A stretch of 64,000 nt of DNA from positions 2,418,001-2,482,000 of the forward strand of contig CAUJLY010000004.1 in the NCBI GenBank assembly GCA_963281155.1, read 5' to 3'. Under the pieces are notes generated by a model. The model saw only the letters and a program-made list of their open reading frames with translations, was not told the origin of the DNA and searched no databases. Origin of the DNA: Rhabditophanes sp. KR3021. Taxonomy: Eukaryota; Nematoda; Chromadorea; Rhabditida; Alloionematidae. Shown in pieces: positions 1 to 13,149 of this stretch (positions within the stretch are counted from its first letter, which is position 1; each line of letters opens with the position of its first letter). Both the position numbers and the translations under genes were made by a program.

Positions 1-2180
1 AAGCAAAATATTGTTATTTATCATATTTGCGACCTTATTATGCCGAGTAATTAAATGTTATACATTACTCACAACTATTTTTCCATATTTCCTTGAACGG
101 TTAACGAAACTAATATTAATTAAAATTAAATATAGAACTTACTACAAAGATGTAGCTTTAGGCGCAACTTGGAAAAAATAAAATGGATACACCTCCTACT
201 TTACTTTTAAATAGAAATCTGTTTTGCCAATCCCTTTTACCAACCCCTTAAGATATGTAAAGTAGGATTTAAGGAAAAAAATAATATTTTATTCATTATC
301 CGCCCCTCGAAATTAGTAAATATATGAGTAGTTAGTTAATGTAAATAAGGCACAAATATTTTTACTATATGTGTGTGCTTTCACTTTTCCTTCTATCCCT
401 TTTTTGAAAAATGATGTTAAACACAACAGTTTGGATTTAGGTAAACAAAATGAAGAGATTTTTTTGCAAAAGTCCTAGCTGTCGTGTTTGATGTTTAGAA
501 GATGCCTATCTTGGATGTGTGTACAGTCTATCTTTCTTCACCTTTCATCAATCAACATTACAACAGTGAAATACTTGAAGAGGATGCTGCACGTACCATA
601 CGTAATAATTGATATGGCAGTGTATGAATCCTCTCTAAGTAGATTGCTTGTATCTCAAGCTATTGAATGTACTTATTTTACTTGTTTCTATACTCATTTG
701 TTATCTCTTTGTGATAGATATTTTTAAAGTTTTTGTGTTTGACTAATATGATTAGGTCTGGGACAAAATGAAGTTTTAATTGCCATTTGCGACAGTATCC
801 TAATCACATTAGTTTTGTGCTCGTAGCTTTATATCAATATTAGCTCTGTTTTGACGGAAAAGGATTTATCATATACATACCATGGCGCAGAATAATTAAA
901 CTCAAATGCATGATGCAGTCTGAAGCAGTAAGAGAATACATGGAGAGGCAGTTGCAATTACGGCTGTGCGGCTTTATATCCATTTTTAATTACTTTTCCT
1001 CATTTTTAATTAAATATTTTAAATAAACTTCATACACCAATTTTTAAATCTCATTTCGCAAGAAGATAATTAAAAAGATTTGGGACGCAGATGTTTTAAA
1101 GGTTGCGTACCTAGTGCGGCTACGTTTCCTAGATTAAAACGGAATTAAGTAAAACGTGGCATAATTAGAAATAGAAGTATGACTCAATTTCAAACTGCGT
1201 GTATATTAATCCCATAATTGCGGAAAGGTAAGCAAGCGTGTGTCGGCAGATTACTAGAAAATTGATTAAGGTTGGCATATGATTGGAAACATAATTTGAG
1301 AATATAATTAGGATATTGGTAACAACTTAAAAGTTGTAAGAGCAGGTGTTTTCAAAAACAGCAGTTTGGATTTCGTTTAAAATCAAGGAGGTTGGATTAA
1401 TCATTTGTATTCCTAAATCATTTGTATTATGAATCGGCTGTTTTTGTTTTGCTACCTTTTGTTTTGAACTCAAATTCCCAATAGATGTATAGATATAATT
1501 CGTATCTGATACCCGAATTGGTATAATTTTAACTAGTATCTTGGTTTTGCCATATAATGCGTAGGATTGTTAAGAGAACCAAAATGGCAATATGTTTGAG
1601 TATGCTGTGGGTAGGAGGTTCTAGATTAGCTTAACTGATTCTAGCACCTCATTAGCATGCTCCGAGCACATATGCACTCAATATATTATAAATAAATTGG
1701 TTAGTGTTGCCGTGCTTTTTATGGAAAATAGAAGCGAACTTGATATTCTTGCTAGGGGTGGCTTCAAGAGGCGTTAATATTTTGGACAAGAAAAATATGC
1801 ACATATTTAGTCTTACTTGCCTCCTTTTTATTATTATTCTGATATCTGTTAAGACCAGTCACACACGTTAATTATTCCTTAGTAGAAGTCTTCTCTCCTA
1901 GTAGCACCAACAACCATGCGCACCACCATAAAACACCACGTACGACATAGCAAGTGTCAGAGACTTTTTGCCATGGTTAGGGCAAATGTTTGTGGCAAAA
2001 TTTAGTAGTCTCAAACTTTTTTGGTATATATGGTAAAAATTTCATTGACAAGCCTTAGAGAGAACGAAAGTCCTCCGTCAAAAGACATAATTATTTGATG
2101 TTGTTGGCCTTTTGCGCCAAGATATCTTCTTTCATTTTTAAATAAAACATTGATTAAAAGAACCACAAAATGCATGGTTC
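1..2180. other. Non-coding flank, no gene seen
   Basis: This AT-rich stretch has no open frame that looks coding. The longest ORF is 79 codons at 488-727. It has no recognisable domain and no exon-like neighbours in phase, so I treat it as chance. Confidence 0.6.
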
Positions 2181-2544
2181 TTTAAGGCACGTTTTTGTTT
2201 GTAACAGATTTTTGTTTCCGAACCGAATTGTGACTTGAAAAACTATGTGTTTGTCTTTGTAAATGTTTTGTTGGGCATAAAAGCTTCATGATTTAGCATA
2301 TAATTTGGTGGTTTTTTAAGGCACAGATAATCCCGTGTGAGATTAAATGGGACATGGAATTATCTGTGTTTTTAAAATCTCCCAAATTATTTAATTACTT
2401 AGCTATTTAATCATCCACTATTTAAAACATTAGTGCATCACTTTTTATAAGAAGGCATTAATACATCCATTATCTTATACTAATTGTCGTAAATGATTTT
2501 TAAGGCACTTTTGCGATTTGATATGGTTTAAGCTATCAAATTGC
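2181..2544. repeat. Three copies of a decamer with two hairpins
   Basis: The decamer TTTAAGGCAC occurs identically at 2181-2190, 2315-2324 and 2499-2508. The second copy runs into an inverted repeat with perfect 10-nt arms (2322-2331 and 2359-2368). The third is followed by an 11-nt inverted repeat with one mismatch (2513-2523 and 2534-2544). The first copy has no obvious hairpin. This could be a decayed transposon cluster or a small structured RNA; I cannot assign a family. Confidence 0.45.
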
Positions 2545-2775
2545 ATTTGGTCCTTACCAATCAAATACGGTATTAAGCGAATTTGATAAAATAATGCTAC
2601 GTCACGTATATTGCATTTCACTCTGTATTTATTTAAATTGATTGTATGAGAGATATGTGCCGCGAATTAATTGGCACCAAGCTAAACATTGTTAGAATGT
2701 TAATTGCTTTTCCCACTAATTTGGTTGAGTAATAGTTAAAAGCAAGGAATCTTTATTTACAAGTAAGCATAAATT

Positions 2776-5439
2776 TTAAATCTTTCTACGAGCATATCCA
2801 GATCTTGACATCTCTCCATCATTTGAATAAGTTGAATGAGATTGCTGTTCAACTGGAGCACTGGCAGGAGCTTGCATGTCATAACCAGCTGTGACGGCTG
2901 GTCGAGAAACACCGAGTGACCTGCTGGGGCATTTGCAGTACATAGCCGCGGCACCTTCAAAATTAAATTAGGCTATTATCATAAGCAACATACCTGGCTC
3001 GCCTTGGATTCCAGGCATTCCCTGATTTCCTGCATTTCCCTCTCTACCCTTGGCTCCACGTAGGCCTTGTTTTCCTTGCTCGCCGTTTTCCCCTGGAGAT
3101 CCATCATTGCCTGGGAATCCAATTTCTCCTTTGGATCCGATCTTGCCTGGTGCACCTCTGGATCCTTTTTCTCCTTTCATGCCAAGAACACCGTCACGGC
3201 CAGGGTATCCTTGTAAACCAAGCTTTCCAGGACTAAAAAGTATATTCATTTTGAATGACTCTGAATAACTTACGCTCCAGTATCTCCTGGTAATCCAGGG
3301 TTGCCCGGATACCCTTGACGTCCATCCTGCCCTGGTTTTCCTGGAGTACCTGGAAAGATTAATTAATATTGTTGAATTGTAGTGTTTATTAGTTGAAGAT
3401 GCACTATTCGTAAATTCAAAAATGAGCTGAAAACTATTCATATTTGGGCGATATTATGATCAAATAAACCTCTATTAATATTAATTCTTTATTTTAGTGC
3501 AGCAAGACCGCACCATACTTGGCGTTATTAACCACTATGGCTTAATAAGGAAAAAAGAGGGATTTGGAGCGTGATTTAGAAGATGACTTTGCAAGACAGA
3601 CAAGTCTGGAGGAAAAGCCACCAAAGAAGACGTCTAGGAAAACCTATTTACAATGTTAATAATAACTTTTAATTTTAATAAAATTCATTTCTTTACCTGG
3701 AATTCCAACTTGTCCTTGAGGTCCGGCTTCACCTGGAAAACCAGTTGCTCCTCTTGGACCTGGTGGGCAAACTCTGCAGCCCGCATTTGCATCCATAATG
3801 ACAGGAGGTGCGATTCCTGAAAGTTGTTTTGTAAATCAAACATTAACGTGAAAAGATTGCATGTTTTTAATTTTTAGATTAGTGTGTTAGTGAAACACTC
3901 TATCAACTCTGATCTAGGACTTTGTAATACTAGGCAAAAGTGAAAATAACACAATTGTGAGAAGAATAGTAATTTTATGGTCGCTTGCTAAAAAGGAATT
4001 TGGAAATTAGTGTATGACTTCCATAACAATGATGGTTCCAACGAAAGAATGTAAAATGTATTAGTAGATTATCAAGAAGATTTGCTAGGATAATATAAAA
4101 ATGCTTAATCTCAAATTCAGAAGACGCTACTAATCTCGAAAAAGGCATTGTCTCTGATTCGGTGCTGAACTTGTTTATCTACCGCAAATCAAATTAATGA
4201 GTGGTTTTTTGAGGAAAAACTGGTTAATGAAAGGATATCACTCGAAATTAAAAAACTAAAAAGTGGCAAACTCAAGTTCCAGAGAAATCAAAATTATCCT
4301 CTGGATTCCAATGTATTTCTTATGGAAAATGGTTTAAACTTAAATGTCGCCTTAGTAAACACAGAAAAAAGAGTCCGCCAAAAGTCAATGGATGTTGCTA
4401 AACACTTTAATCAAACTACAACTGCTGCCTTTGTTTTAGATTCAATCAAGCTCATGGGTAAGATGAAAAAGGATGTTATGCCTATTTGATGGTGGATTCA
4501 AGAGTTGTGCACGAAGGCTGGGACAAAACTGGACTCAAGAAGGGGATTCATCTCATTGGGGAAACTGGCGACTTTAACAATAGAATGTCGAGCCACAAAG
4601 CAAGCTTCAATCACGCTATTGAAGTAGAAATATTGTTCGACAGAAAGGAAGATTTCATCAAGAGGTTGTTTATGACAAATCATTGTATTAAAGAAGTGGT
4701 ACCAGTCAAAGGAAGGTGCAGGGAATACTGAGAGTATCCTCATTAACACTCTCCGACCACAACTTACCAACTCTGACTCCGGGAAGCCGTCATTTGAAGA
4801 AACACACAACATGTTCCCAGAAATGGGTGATGACTAGCCGATCTTATCCTAGGAGAATTCTTCGAAGCTAATGATGATATCAAAAAAGTTAATTATGTCA
4901 CATTGTTAACAAACTTTAGTTTTGAATGTTTAATTTAATAAAACTCGAACCTGAAAGTCCTGGAGCTCCGGGTAAGCCAGGAATACCGTCAGTTCCATCT
5001 TCGCCGGGAATTCCATTTTCTCCAGGTGGTCCTCTTGGACAATTGTTTTTTTTATTACAAGAACAAGTAGGTCCGCCGGTTTGGAAAGCATCAACACCTT
5101 GACTTCCAGAATAATCAGTTAAGAAACCATTTTTTGATGATCCACCGGAATAAGCATCATTGTATGAGTTTCTTTTGATTCTATGATCAGAAGACTCTCT
5201 CAATCTCAATAAATTAGCCCAGGCTTCATCTGCAATAATTCTGAATTCATGAGAGTCGAGTTTAATCTAAAAATAGCTTTTAATTAAGTAATAATCAGAC
5301 TTACATTATTTTGAATATTCTGGACTTTCCAAACCAAACTAGGCATAAAAATCAAACTAGAAACTAATGCAACGACTGAAACAGCCACAGCCAAAATTCC
5401 AGCAATTCGAGGAAAGATGTCTTCGTTATTGGATTTCAT
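2776..5439 (-). CDS. Nematode cuticle collagen
   Basis: A structural collagen of the extracellular cuticle. I read six exons (5439-5305, 5266-4951, 3816-3697, 3349-3274, 3232-2994, 2954-2776) giving 354 residues. Exon 1 holds a transmembrane or signal-anchor segment ending in the [13 protein letters not shown] signature of the nematode cuticle collagen N-terminal domain. Exon 2 contains a dibasic RIKR site, the expected subtilisin-type processing point, and a Cys-x-Cys pair before the first Gly-X-Y block. A second Cys pair opens exon 3. Exons 3-5 are almost pure Gly-X-Y, and all their junctions fall within Gly or Ala codons. The C-terminus has the YCKCPSR cysteine knot and a tyrosine-containing tail. 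An intron of about 1.1 kb (3817-4950) holds a broken + strand gene. The family is firm; the specific orthologue is not assignable. Confidence 0.93.
4169..4837 (+). pseudogene. Frame-broken gene inside collagen intron
   Basis: Three consecutive open stretches in different frames lie end to end on the + strand: 106 codons at 4169-4489, about 80 codons at 4486-4731, and about 36 codons ending at the TAG at 4837. The compositions are protein-like (lysine- and glutamate-rich, few stops), so the simplest reading is one coding sequence of roughly 220 codons broken by two frameshifts near 4484 and 4725. A shorter acidic and lysine-rich open piece at about 3560-3655 may be an upstream remnant. I recognise no family. 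It lies wholly within the collagen intron on the opposite strand. Alternatives are a transposon protein remnant or sequencing indels in a live nested gene. Confidence 0.4.
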
Positions 5440-5709
5440 GGTTTGAGCAAATATTTGGTCAATCAAACCATTTTATAGTGCAAATTCAATAGACTAGATT
5501 CATCCACTCAAAATAGGAAACTTTTTTTGTAACCTTCTGTATTGTTTTTCGTTCCACAGATGTGTACGTTAATCCAGTTAAGGATACAAACTAGTAGTAC
5601 CTTTATATCAAAAGGTACATAATAAGCAGGTGTAATATGTACGTGGTTGTCATGGAGTTTTGAATAAAGTAGTATTGATAGAATTAGAAAGGCATTTTAG
5701 TCAAAAAAA

Positions 5710-7146
5710 ATGGGACAAGTTAGGTCGTATCTTTTTAAATCACAATCAGTTGCTGTGGAAGTTTTGGATGATGTAATTGACACAATTAGCGAAAAACCGT
5801 ATTCCGAAAGTACGGAATGGCTTCTGTTTATCTTATCGCTCGTAAGTTCGTTGTTTTGCAACTTAATTGATTTTTAAGATTGGTTTGAGACCTTATGCTT
5901 TACCATTATTCCGAAGAAAGAATGAGCGGATACCTAGATGTTGTGTAGATAGTAGTACGCAATTCAACTTTAGTGAAATACCTATATTAATCGGAACATT
6001 AGTTCTACTCGGGTTTGTTGCAACTTGTTCCGGACAACAATTAATTTGCTGGAATATTCACTGCGACATATTCTCCGCAGCAACCACTCACTACCTACAA
6101 AATACCATCAGTGTGTTAATGGCTTTTTTCAATTTAATTTACGTTCTTTTCAAATACAAATCATTTCATATGCTAATGCATAAATGTAATGAAGTTACAA
6201 AACGAAAGGTTCCAAGAATACTCAGAATATTTGTACTGATAATAATTTATACCATGTTCGGCTTAGTTGTAGTTTCAGGATTTCAAATTGTCAAAGCTGT
6301 TTTTGATCAAAGAAACATTTTTACTCTTGAAATGTTTACGGATTTTACAAAATTAAAAATAGGAGTTTCTACTGTGTCAAACATGTTGTTGTTTCCATTG
6401 ATATGGATTCAGGTTGGTTTTTATGCATCCATTTGTGTTCATCTGTATGTACTCTTTAATTGGGCTTATGATGATTTGGTGAAAAAACCTTTCACTAAAG
6501 AAAATATTGGGAATGTACATTACAAATATTTGAAGGCTGCTAAATTAACTCAAAAGACAAATGAAAATTTTTCGATGATTGTAATGGTGCAGATATTATT
6601 GGCTGTTGTTAATTGCATAACTGGTCTCTATGGCATTTCAAAAGAACTAAATGGATCTCTTATTTCCCTAGCATCTAACATCTACTTTACGCAAGCACTG
6701 CTTCAGGTTTTATTAATTGCCATGTATTTGACTCCTCCAATAATGGTATTTGAAAAAGTTGACCAGGCAATTAATTATTTGGTCTTTCAGAAAATTGACG
6801 ATACGGAGGTTAAGAAACAAGTAAGTACAAATATTTCCATCATATCCTATTAATTACTTATTATTTTTTATTTCAGAAAGACGAGTTATTAATTTTGTTG
6901 AGTGATCGAACATGGCCTTTATCGTTTGGAGGATTCGCTGTCATTCAAAGAGGTCTTGCTGTATCAATTTTCGGCATAGTATTTTCCACACTAATTCTAT
7001 TAATCGAATTTTCAGAGCACAGTACATTTGATTGTTGTGTATATTCAATTTTGATGGCGAAAACAGACCATAAGACTTTTTTCGAATGTAAAAATGATTA
7101 TCGAAACATCACCGAATTTGCCACTTGTTATACTGACAAACAGTAA
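5710..7146 (+). CDS. Gustatory-type seven-transmembrane receptor
   Basis: A multi-pass membrane protein of 447 residues in three exons (5710-5841, 5879-6820, 6877-7146) separated by introns of 37 and 56 bp, all phase 0. After a soluble N-terminus of about 60 residues there are about seven hydrophobic segments with short basic loops. The last exon reads FGGFAVIQRGLAVSIFGIVF followed by a hydrophobic helix, which resembles the conserved last-TM region of insect and nematode gustatory-receptor (7tm_7) proteins. The C-terminal tail beyond that helix is unusually long and has four cysteines. I infer chemosensory or photosensory function from family resemblance only. A nematode serpentine receptor of another class is possible. 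Confidence 0.6.
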
Positions 7147-10100
7147 TTCTTTCACAAATAATCCATTTGCAGCATACGTGAATCTAAATGTGATTAACTA
7201 TAAAATGACACCAGAAACACGATATTTGAAATACATACACGCATTCAAAAATCAAGCATCAATGTTACATTTGATTTAATAATTTTATTTCAATATTTTC
7301 AAGAATTCCTTTTTTAACATTTATTTTTTAATAAAAAAGTCGAGGTCGTAAATGATCATGCTTTTACCATTCATCATCCACCATACAAATATGAACATTC
7401 ATTATCATTTTTATTCAGTCACAGCTTTAGAAAGTCGTAAAAAAGCGATCACGCTTATGTATTTTATACTCACAATAGAACCTCAAAAGAAAAACTCTAT
7501 TCATAAAGTCACTTCAATTGTAATCTTAGCTCAAGAATGTTTTCAACGAATTCAAGTCACTCCAACCATTTGACACCCCAACAACAAAACGTCAAAACTT
7601 TTACCTTTAACATTACAATACTTCAAAATAATAACAACAAGTGTTGCATATGTTCAAACATATAATAAATAATGTATTATAACAATATTATTAAATCAAA
7701 AGGAGACACTCTTTTATTCATACCTAACAAAAGTCATATTTATGTTAACTATATAATTACAATACATTCACAAAATTTATAACTAAAGATACATCATCTC
7801 ATATATATTAACTCAAGATTGATTTGTTCGTTCCTTCATGTTTTTCTGATTATTATCAATTATGGATATCTTGATATCTTTCAAAAGAATATTATACAAT
7901 ATTATCCAACATTTTTACCCTTAAAACATCTTTACAAAAACTTTTGTGTAATCTATCATTATTTTCATTCATATATGCGTAACAGTCGTCAAATACCTAA
8001 CGGCTTTTGATTATCCGTAGATAACAATATTCTTATCAACGTACTTAACAATATAACTAACAATGTACCTAACAATATCCTAACCATACACACAATAATG
8101 TACCTAATACTATACATTTTCAAGGTAAATTAACCTACCTCGTTTAAAGACTGTAATTATTGCTTCCTTAGGACCTGGATTCCATGAACTACATTACCTC
8201 TATATTTATATTATCTTTTAAAGCAATATTACCCAACTCCATAATCGCCTTTATATTTATTCTCTCATTACCCATCATACAATTAACTATGTCTTCATAC
8301 CTTTTATAACTTTTAAAAGTTTCAGATAATTAAGTGGCCTTGTTTATGAACGTGTTATTAAAAGACCTCTATCATCACTCACAAATATGTTTAAATACAT
8401 ATTCATTTATACAAACTAAATTCATCAACCATAATAGGGTCATTCCAAACATAAAGGTTCGCATTCGACATATACGGCACACAGGAAACAACTAACTCAT
8501 TGAGTCTCTTTTGAGAGTAACGTATTTATCTCCCATAAAATTAATGTATGCCAAAATAGCGGCTGTGCTTTCTGATCAATTCGCACTAACACCTGCCACA
8601 TCTAATTTGACTCATCACAAACGTCTAAACCAATGTTCTTACCAAAAATATATAATTATTTAACAATCTATCTAAATGCAAAAACTTTCATTCTATTGTT
8701 TAATTTCTACTGCTAAAAGGTATTTATGTTGAGTTTATACTAATACTAGATTTGGTGTGGATAGTAGTAGTACGTTGTTGTTATTAATATTTGAGGTTTT
8801 AATCTTCTATTCTGATACTAAATATTTTGTTATCTTAATGTTTCTTTTACAAAATAATAAACGTCATTTAATATTTGTGTGTATTTGGTTATATTTGGAT
8901 ATATTTGTTTTGAAACTTTGATCTAAAGGGAGGCACACAAACTTTACTGTATACCACTTTTATGTTTCTTTTTTGGTCTCTTTTTATTTGAAGATGTGTG
9001 TTCTCTTTGACCAAAAAAGTACATTCAATACATTTTGACCAAATGCTATTAATGGCCCATTATATTTAGCTAAAACACACTACATCTTTTCATGGCAAAT
9101 AAGGTCACCTAGGTCAGTGGTATCTTACTCGTCAATAAAAATAATCTACTACATATCTATATGACTATTTTTAATATCTTCAATTAGCACCAAATTATAT
9201 TTTTTAATCCAGCATTAAATCATCTACAATAATACAATACCTTATCATCACTGTATCGTCATAAAAAATTTGGATTTAATGCAAAAATAACATTTATTTT
9301 ATTCCGTATAAGTTTGTACCCAAGATCAAAGGAAAGACTTATATATTGTGTCAGCAAATTCTTATCTTTGTTGGTTGTCACCTTCCAATCTCAGGTTAAA
9401 CGTAAATTTATAATAATCCTTCCTATTTGAAAATTGACACAGGTCTAAAAAAGGTTATGTAATCAGTTAGCTGTAATAAACTAATCACTTTTTGACACCA
9501 AAAAGCATTCCTTAAAATTTTTTGAATAATTTCCTTTGCACTATTATATTTGTCTATACAAAGAAAGTGAATTTACATGTCTTGAACAATCTATTCGAAA
9601 TATCATCACCATTTATATTGCCATTACCTATTTCAAATTTGTCCTATTGTGTAAATGGATATAATGTCAGTAGAAGACTATATTCTGAGACTGCACAATC
9701 CAACAGCTGTTGTTAGGCGCGCGATTAAGTAAATTTTTATTCACACAACTTGACTCTTTGATATTATACAATTTTTTGTTACCTAAACTCTATGAAATTC
9801 GACTTCACTTCACATCTTATTTAGTTTAATTACCGAAGACAAAAATAACGGGTTCAACAGGACATGCAATGCCATTAAAATAATGGAAAATAACACAAAA
9901 TCTTATATTAAATAAGATAGGAAAAGATTAATTTCAACTAATTAAAAGACTGAAATTGCTTTAATTATTTTAATATTGCCAATTTATTTGTTTTCACTAT
10001 ATACAAGTAACACAATATTCCCTGTTTTCGTCTATCAATCTAAATAAAGTTTGTGGATAGTGTCATTTGTGACACATTTACTAGTGTCTGAGTAATCATC

Positions 10101-13100
10101 AACTTGTTTCCTGAACAAAAGTTTCAACAAACATTTAACTGAACGCTTTTTTGATTGTTTTATCTGTTAGATCGTGAGTAAGATCTGTAATATAATGGTA
10201 TTTGTCGGCTATTTTGTTGTATCATCTTTTTTAAAAAGATGTTACCACTTCCAAGATTTAATGTTCCTAGGGCTTCTTTGACAATATCATCTATTATCCA
10301 TTTTTTATTTCCCATAAAATGATTATTTAGATTTTACATGCTTTTACCATGATTTATATCTTTTGATCCTTTTGTTGTGAGAGTTCCTATATCAAATGCA
10401 TAAACATATTTCCTAATCATAAAAGTACTTCAAATTACACACACCTTTATTTCGGTAATATATCTTCAATAAAATAACCGTTCTCAACCAAATCTAGATT
10501 ATTATTACTATAACTATTACTACTTAAAACATTTTCTCACAAATATGTTTTACAATTTTTGAACTTCTTATTAAAATGTCTTGATATCAAGTATTTTCAA
10601 TACCATTAATTCCCACTTTAAATTCTTTTTTACCAAATATAAATATATGAAAAGGGCTTACTTTTAATATGTTGATGCTTTCACTCGAAGCTATAAGTAT
10701 AATCATAGATACCATATAGTAGTAATTCTTTTCCCGACAAAAACATCAACCACCAGATACACTTAACGATTCATCGTTTAATTCGAAAAAATAATTTGAT
10801 TGTTATTACTTTTCAAGAAATTAAGGCAATTGCTTGTAAGCAAACTAGCCACAATCTGCACAATGTACATTTCTTATAGATTTCCTCTTATTTATACTTT
10901 CTATTTGATCAAAATACTCAGCAAAATTTGTTTCCGTTGTCTAATCACCAAATGAACGATGTTATTATTTTGTTTTGTTTTGGGAGGAAAAAATACATCT
11001 TTAAACATAGATACATATTTTACAGTTCTCTAGTAATTTGACAGATACTAAGCTTTTCATATTTGTCTTATTTTTGTGTTTTTCTTATTTGATTAACGAA
11101 CCCATTACTTGTGTTCACATTTTTATACTTGATATTCAAAATCAAGTAAAATAAACAAATTGGTATCATTACAAAAACAGTATGATTATTTTAGTCATAG
11201 TGATGATTGTTTATGAAAGTGAGCCAAATAGTTGATCCTTTGCCCTTCAATATGTATTAATACCTCTTTCAATTCCTCTCACATATCAACTTAAGCCAAA
11301 TCAGAGCAAATGTTTGTTAAACTTTTATGACCCTGATTAGCATTATATTAGTCATTTACATTTTTCATGAGACATCATTTATAAATTCACTTTTTGTATC
11401 ATCTTGTACTCATAAACCTTTAATTCACCACCATTAGCTGAAGTTGTACCAGTTCTTTTGCTTCAACCTTGTTTCAGGTAGAATGGGAGGTTAAAAATGC
11501 CGCACATAATTAAAACATTTCAAAGCAATTTCCCTAAATTTAATGAATTACATAAGATTAGCCACTTCTTTGATTGTCATTGCACACAGTTTAAGATGAG
11601 ATTGTTTTGTAAATATATACAATACATGTACAATATACTATTATATTGCGCATTATAAAAAATTGTAGCTACTGCGCACCGCTTTTAATGTCCTTGTTCA
11701 AATATATGAAATGCAATAATACAATAAATACAATAATATATTACATTTAACGGACAAAAAGATGTCCCTCTCTCTTCTAATAGCATGTAATTAAAACTTT
11801 ATAAAAACCAAATATCTAAATTACCTACCCTATATATTTTTTGATCACAATCCTAATCAAACAAAGTATCAAATCACCAATCTGATTGACAATTTTTTGC
11901 AATTTGCATACAACACATACAAACATACTATTGTTGTAGCATATTCAGATCGGTGATAACTAGCTTGACAAAAAGTTGATTCTGAATCAACTGATTATCT
12001 CAATAAAAAAGCTTTTAATTATTTATACTACCATTCATCACCCCCGAAGTTCTTTTTATTTATTTTGATATAAAATAAAGTTAGCAGAAAAAACGTTTAG
12101 CATCGTTAATGTGTTCCTGATTAAAATTAATCACTTGCATGCTATTTGATGCAATATATAGTCCTCACTTTTATACAATATATTACCACAACTTGTATCA
12201 TTTGTACTATTAGACAAACTTGACTGCATCTCAATTGCGTATTTTCTTTTTAATAAATTCAAAAGACTCAATTCATTTCATCTTTTGCCATAAAAACCAA
12301 AAGTCACCTTGTCCTATTTTTTGAAAGGTTCGCTTTCCTTTTTTTTGATACTAATAACCAGGCAGGCTTTATTGTTTCGCGTGCCAATGTATGTCATCTT
12401 TTGTAAGCATATCATACAATACTTCGTAATATAATATTACCTAATCTGTTTAACATCTATTCACTTTATACTTGCTTCCGTTGCCCGTTCCAGTCTTAGC
12501 AACTGTTTACTAGTTTGATCTATTGTTATTAAAATAAGCTAGGTAAATTTTGAAATTCCGAATGAAAATGAGTAATAATTGGATATTATGCACGCAAAGG
12601 ACCCTATCATTTTTCTTTTGATCTACCTTTGAAACAATTTTTTACCCCCAAGTTCCTTAGACCATTGGAGACTGGTATTTTAATAAAGAACCAAAAAATA
12701 TTATTATTTATATTAAGTTAACGGAAAAGACTCCACCAAAACTAGTAAGCCGAATTTTGTCTATCTGTTGACAAGCAACAATTTTTTGATTACCCTTTTG
12801 ACGCTTTTTCAGGGTGCTTTACCTCGCGAAAGTTCTTTTACTTTTCAAACGGGACCCTACCAACTTGATTAATATATTTATAAAAATTATTTTATCATAT
12901 GAGCTATTTGCGTGAGAACTGCTCTTTCATCAACAGCTAATCTTAATGTGTATCTCTTAATTCGTTCTTTATTAATATGTTTCTTTTAATTCGTTCCTAT
13001 TAATATGTATCAAATTTCAGATTCTTTCAAAGTTGCCGACAATATTAATATATTGGCAAAAAAGTCCAGATAATCATTCTAATTAATTGGACCATTTCTA

Positions 13101-13149
13101 TGGTTGATCACAAAAGTTTTCGTTATTAATAAAGTACTAATAATATCAA
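7147..13149. other. 6-kb gene-poor AT-rich region
   Basis: No credible coding exon was found on either strand; open frames are 60-75 codons at most and lack recognisable domains. Around 8036-8115 there is a degenerate tandem array of ACNTAACAATAT-like units (several of about 12-20 nt). The region lies between the receptor gene and the first coding exon of the Girdin homologue. It may hold the 5' regulatory sequence or untranslated exons of that gene. Confidence 0.5.
8036..8115. repeat. Short degenerate tandem repeat
   Basis: Repeated units related to CTTAACAATAT, CTAACAATGTAC and CTAACAATATCC follow one another, with a decayed copy ending in AATAATGTACC. The array is short and imperfect. Confidence 0.4.

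Noticed and set aside
488..727. 79-codon + strand ORF at the left end
   Set aside because: No domain, cysteine-rich by chance, no splice-consistent partners and no upstream acceptor close to the start.
3050..3268. Proline-rich + strand ORF
   Set aside because: It is the antisense of the collagen Gly-X-Y exons; GGN/CCN complementarity makes Pro- and Gly-rich shadows.
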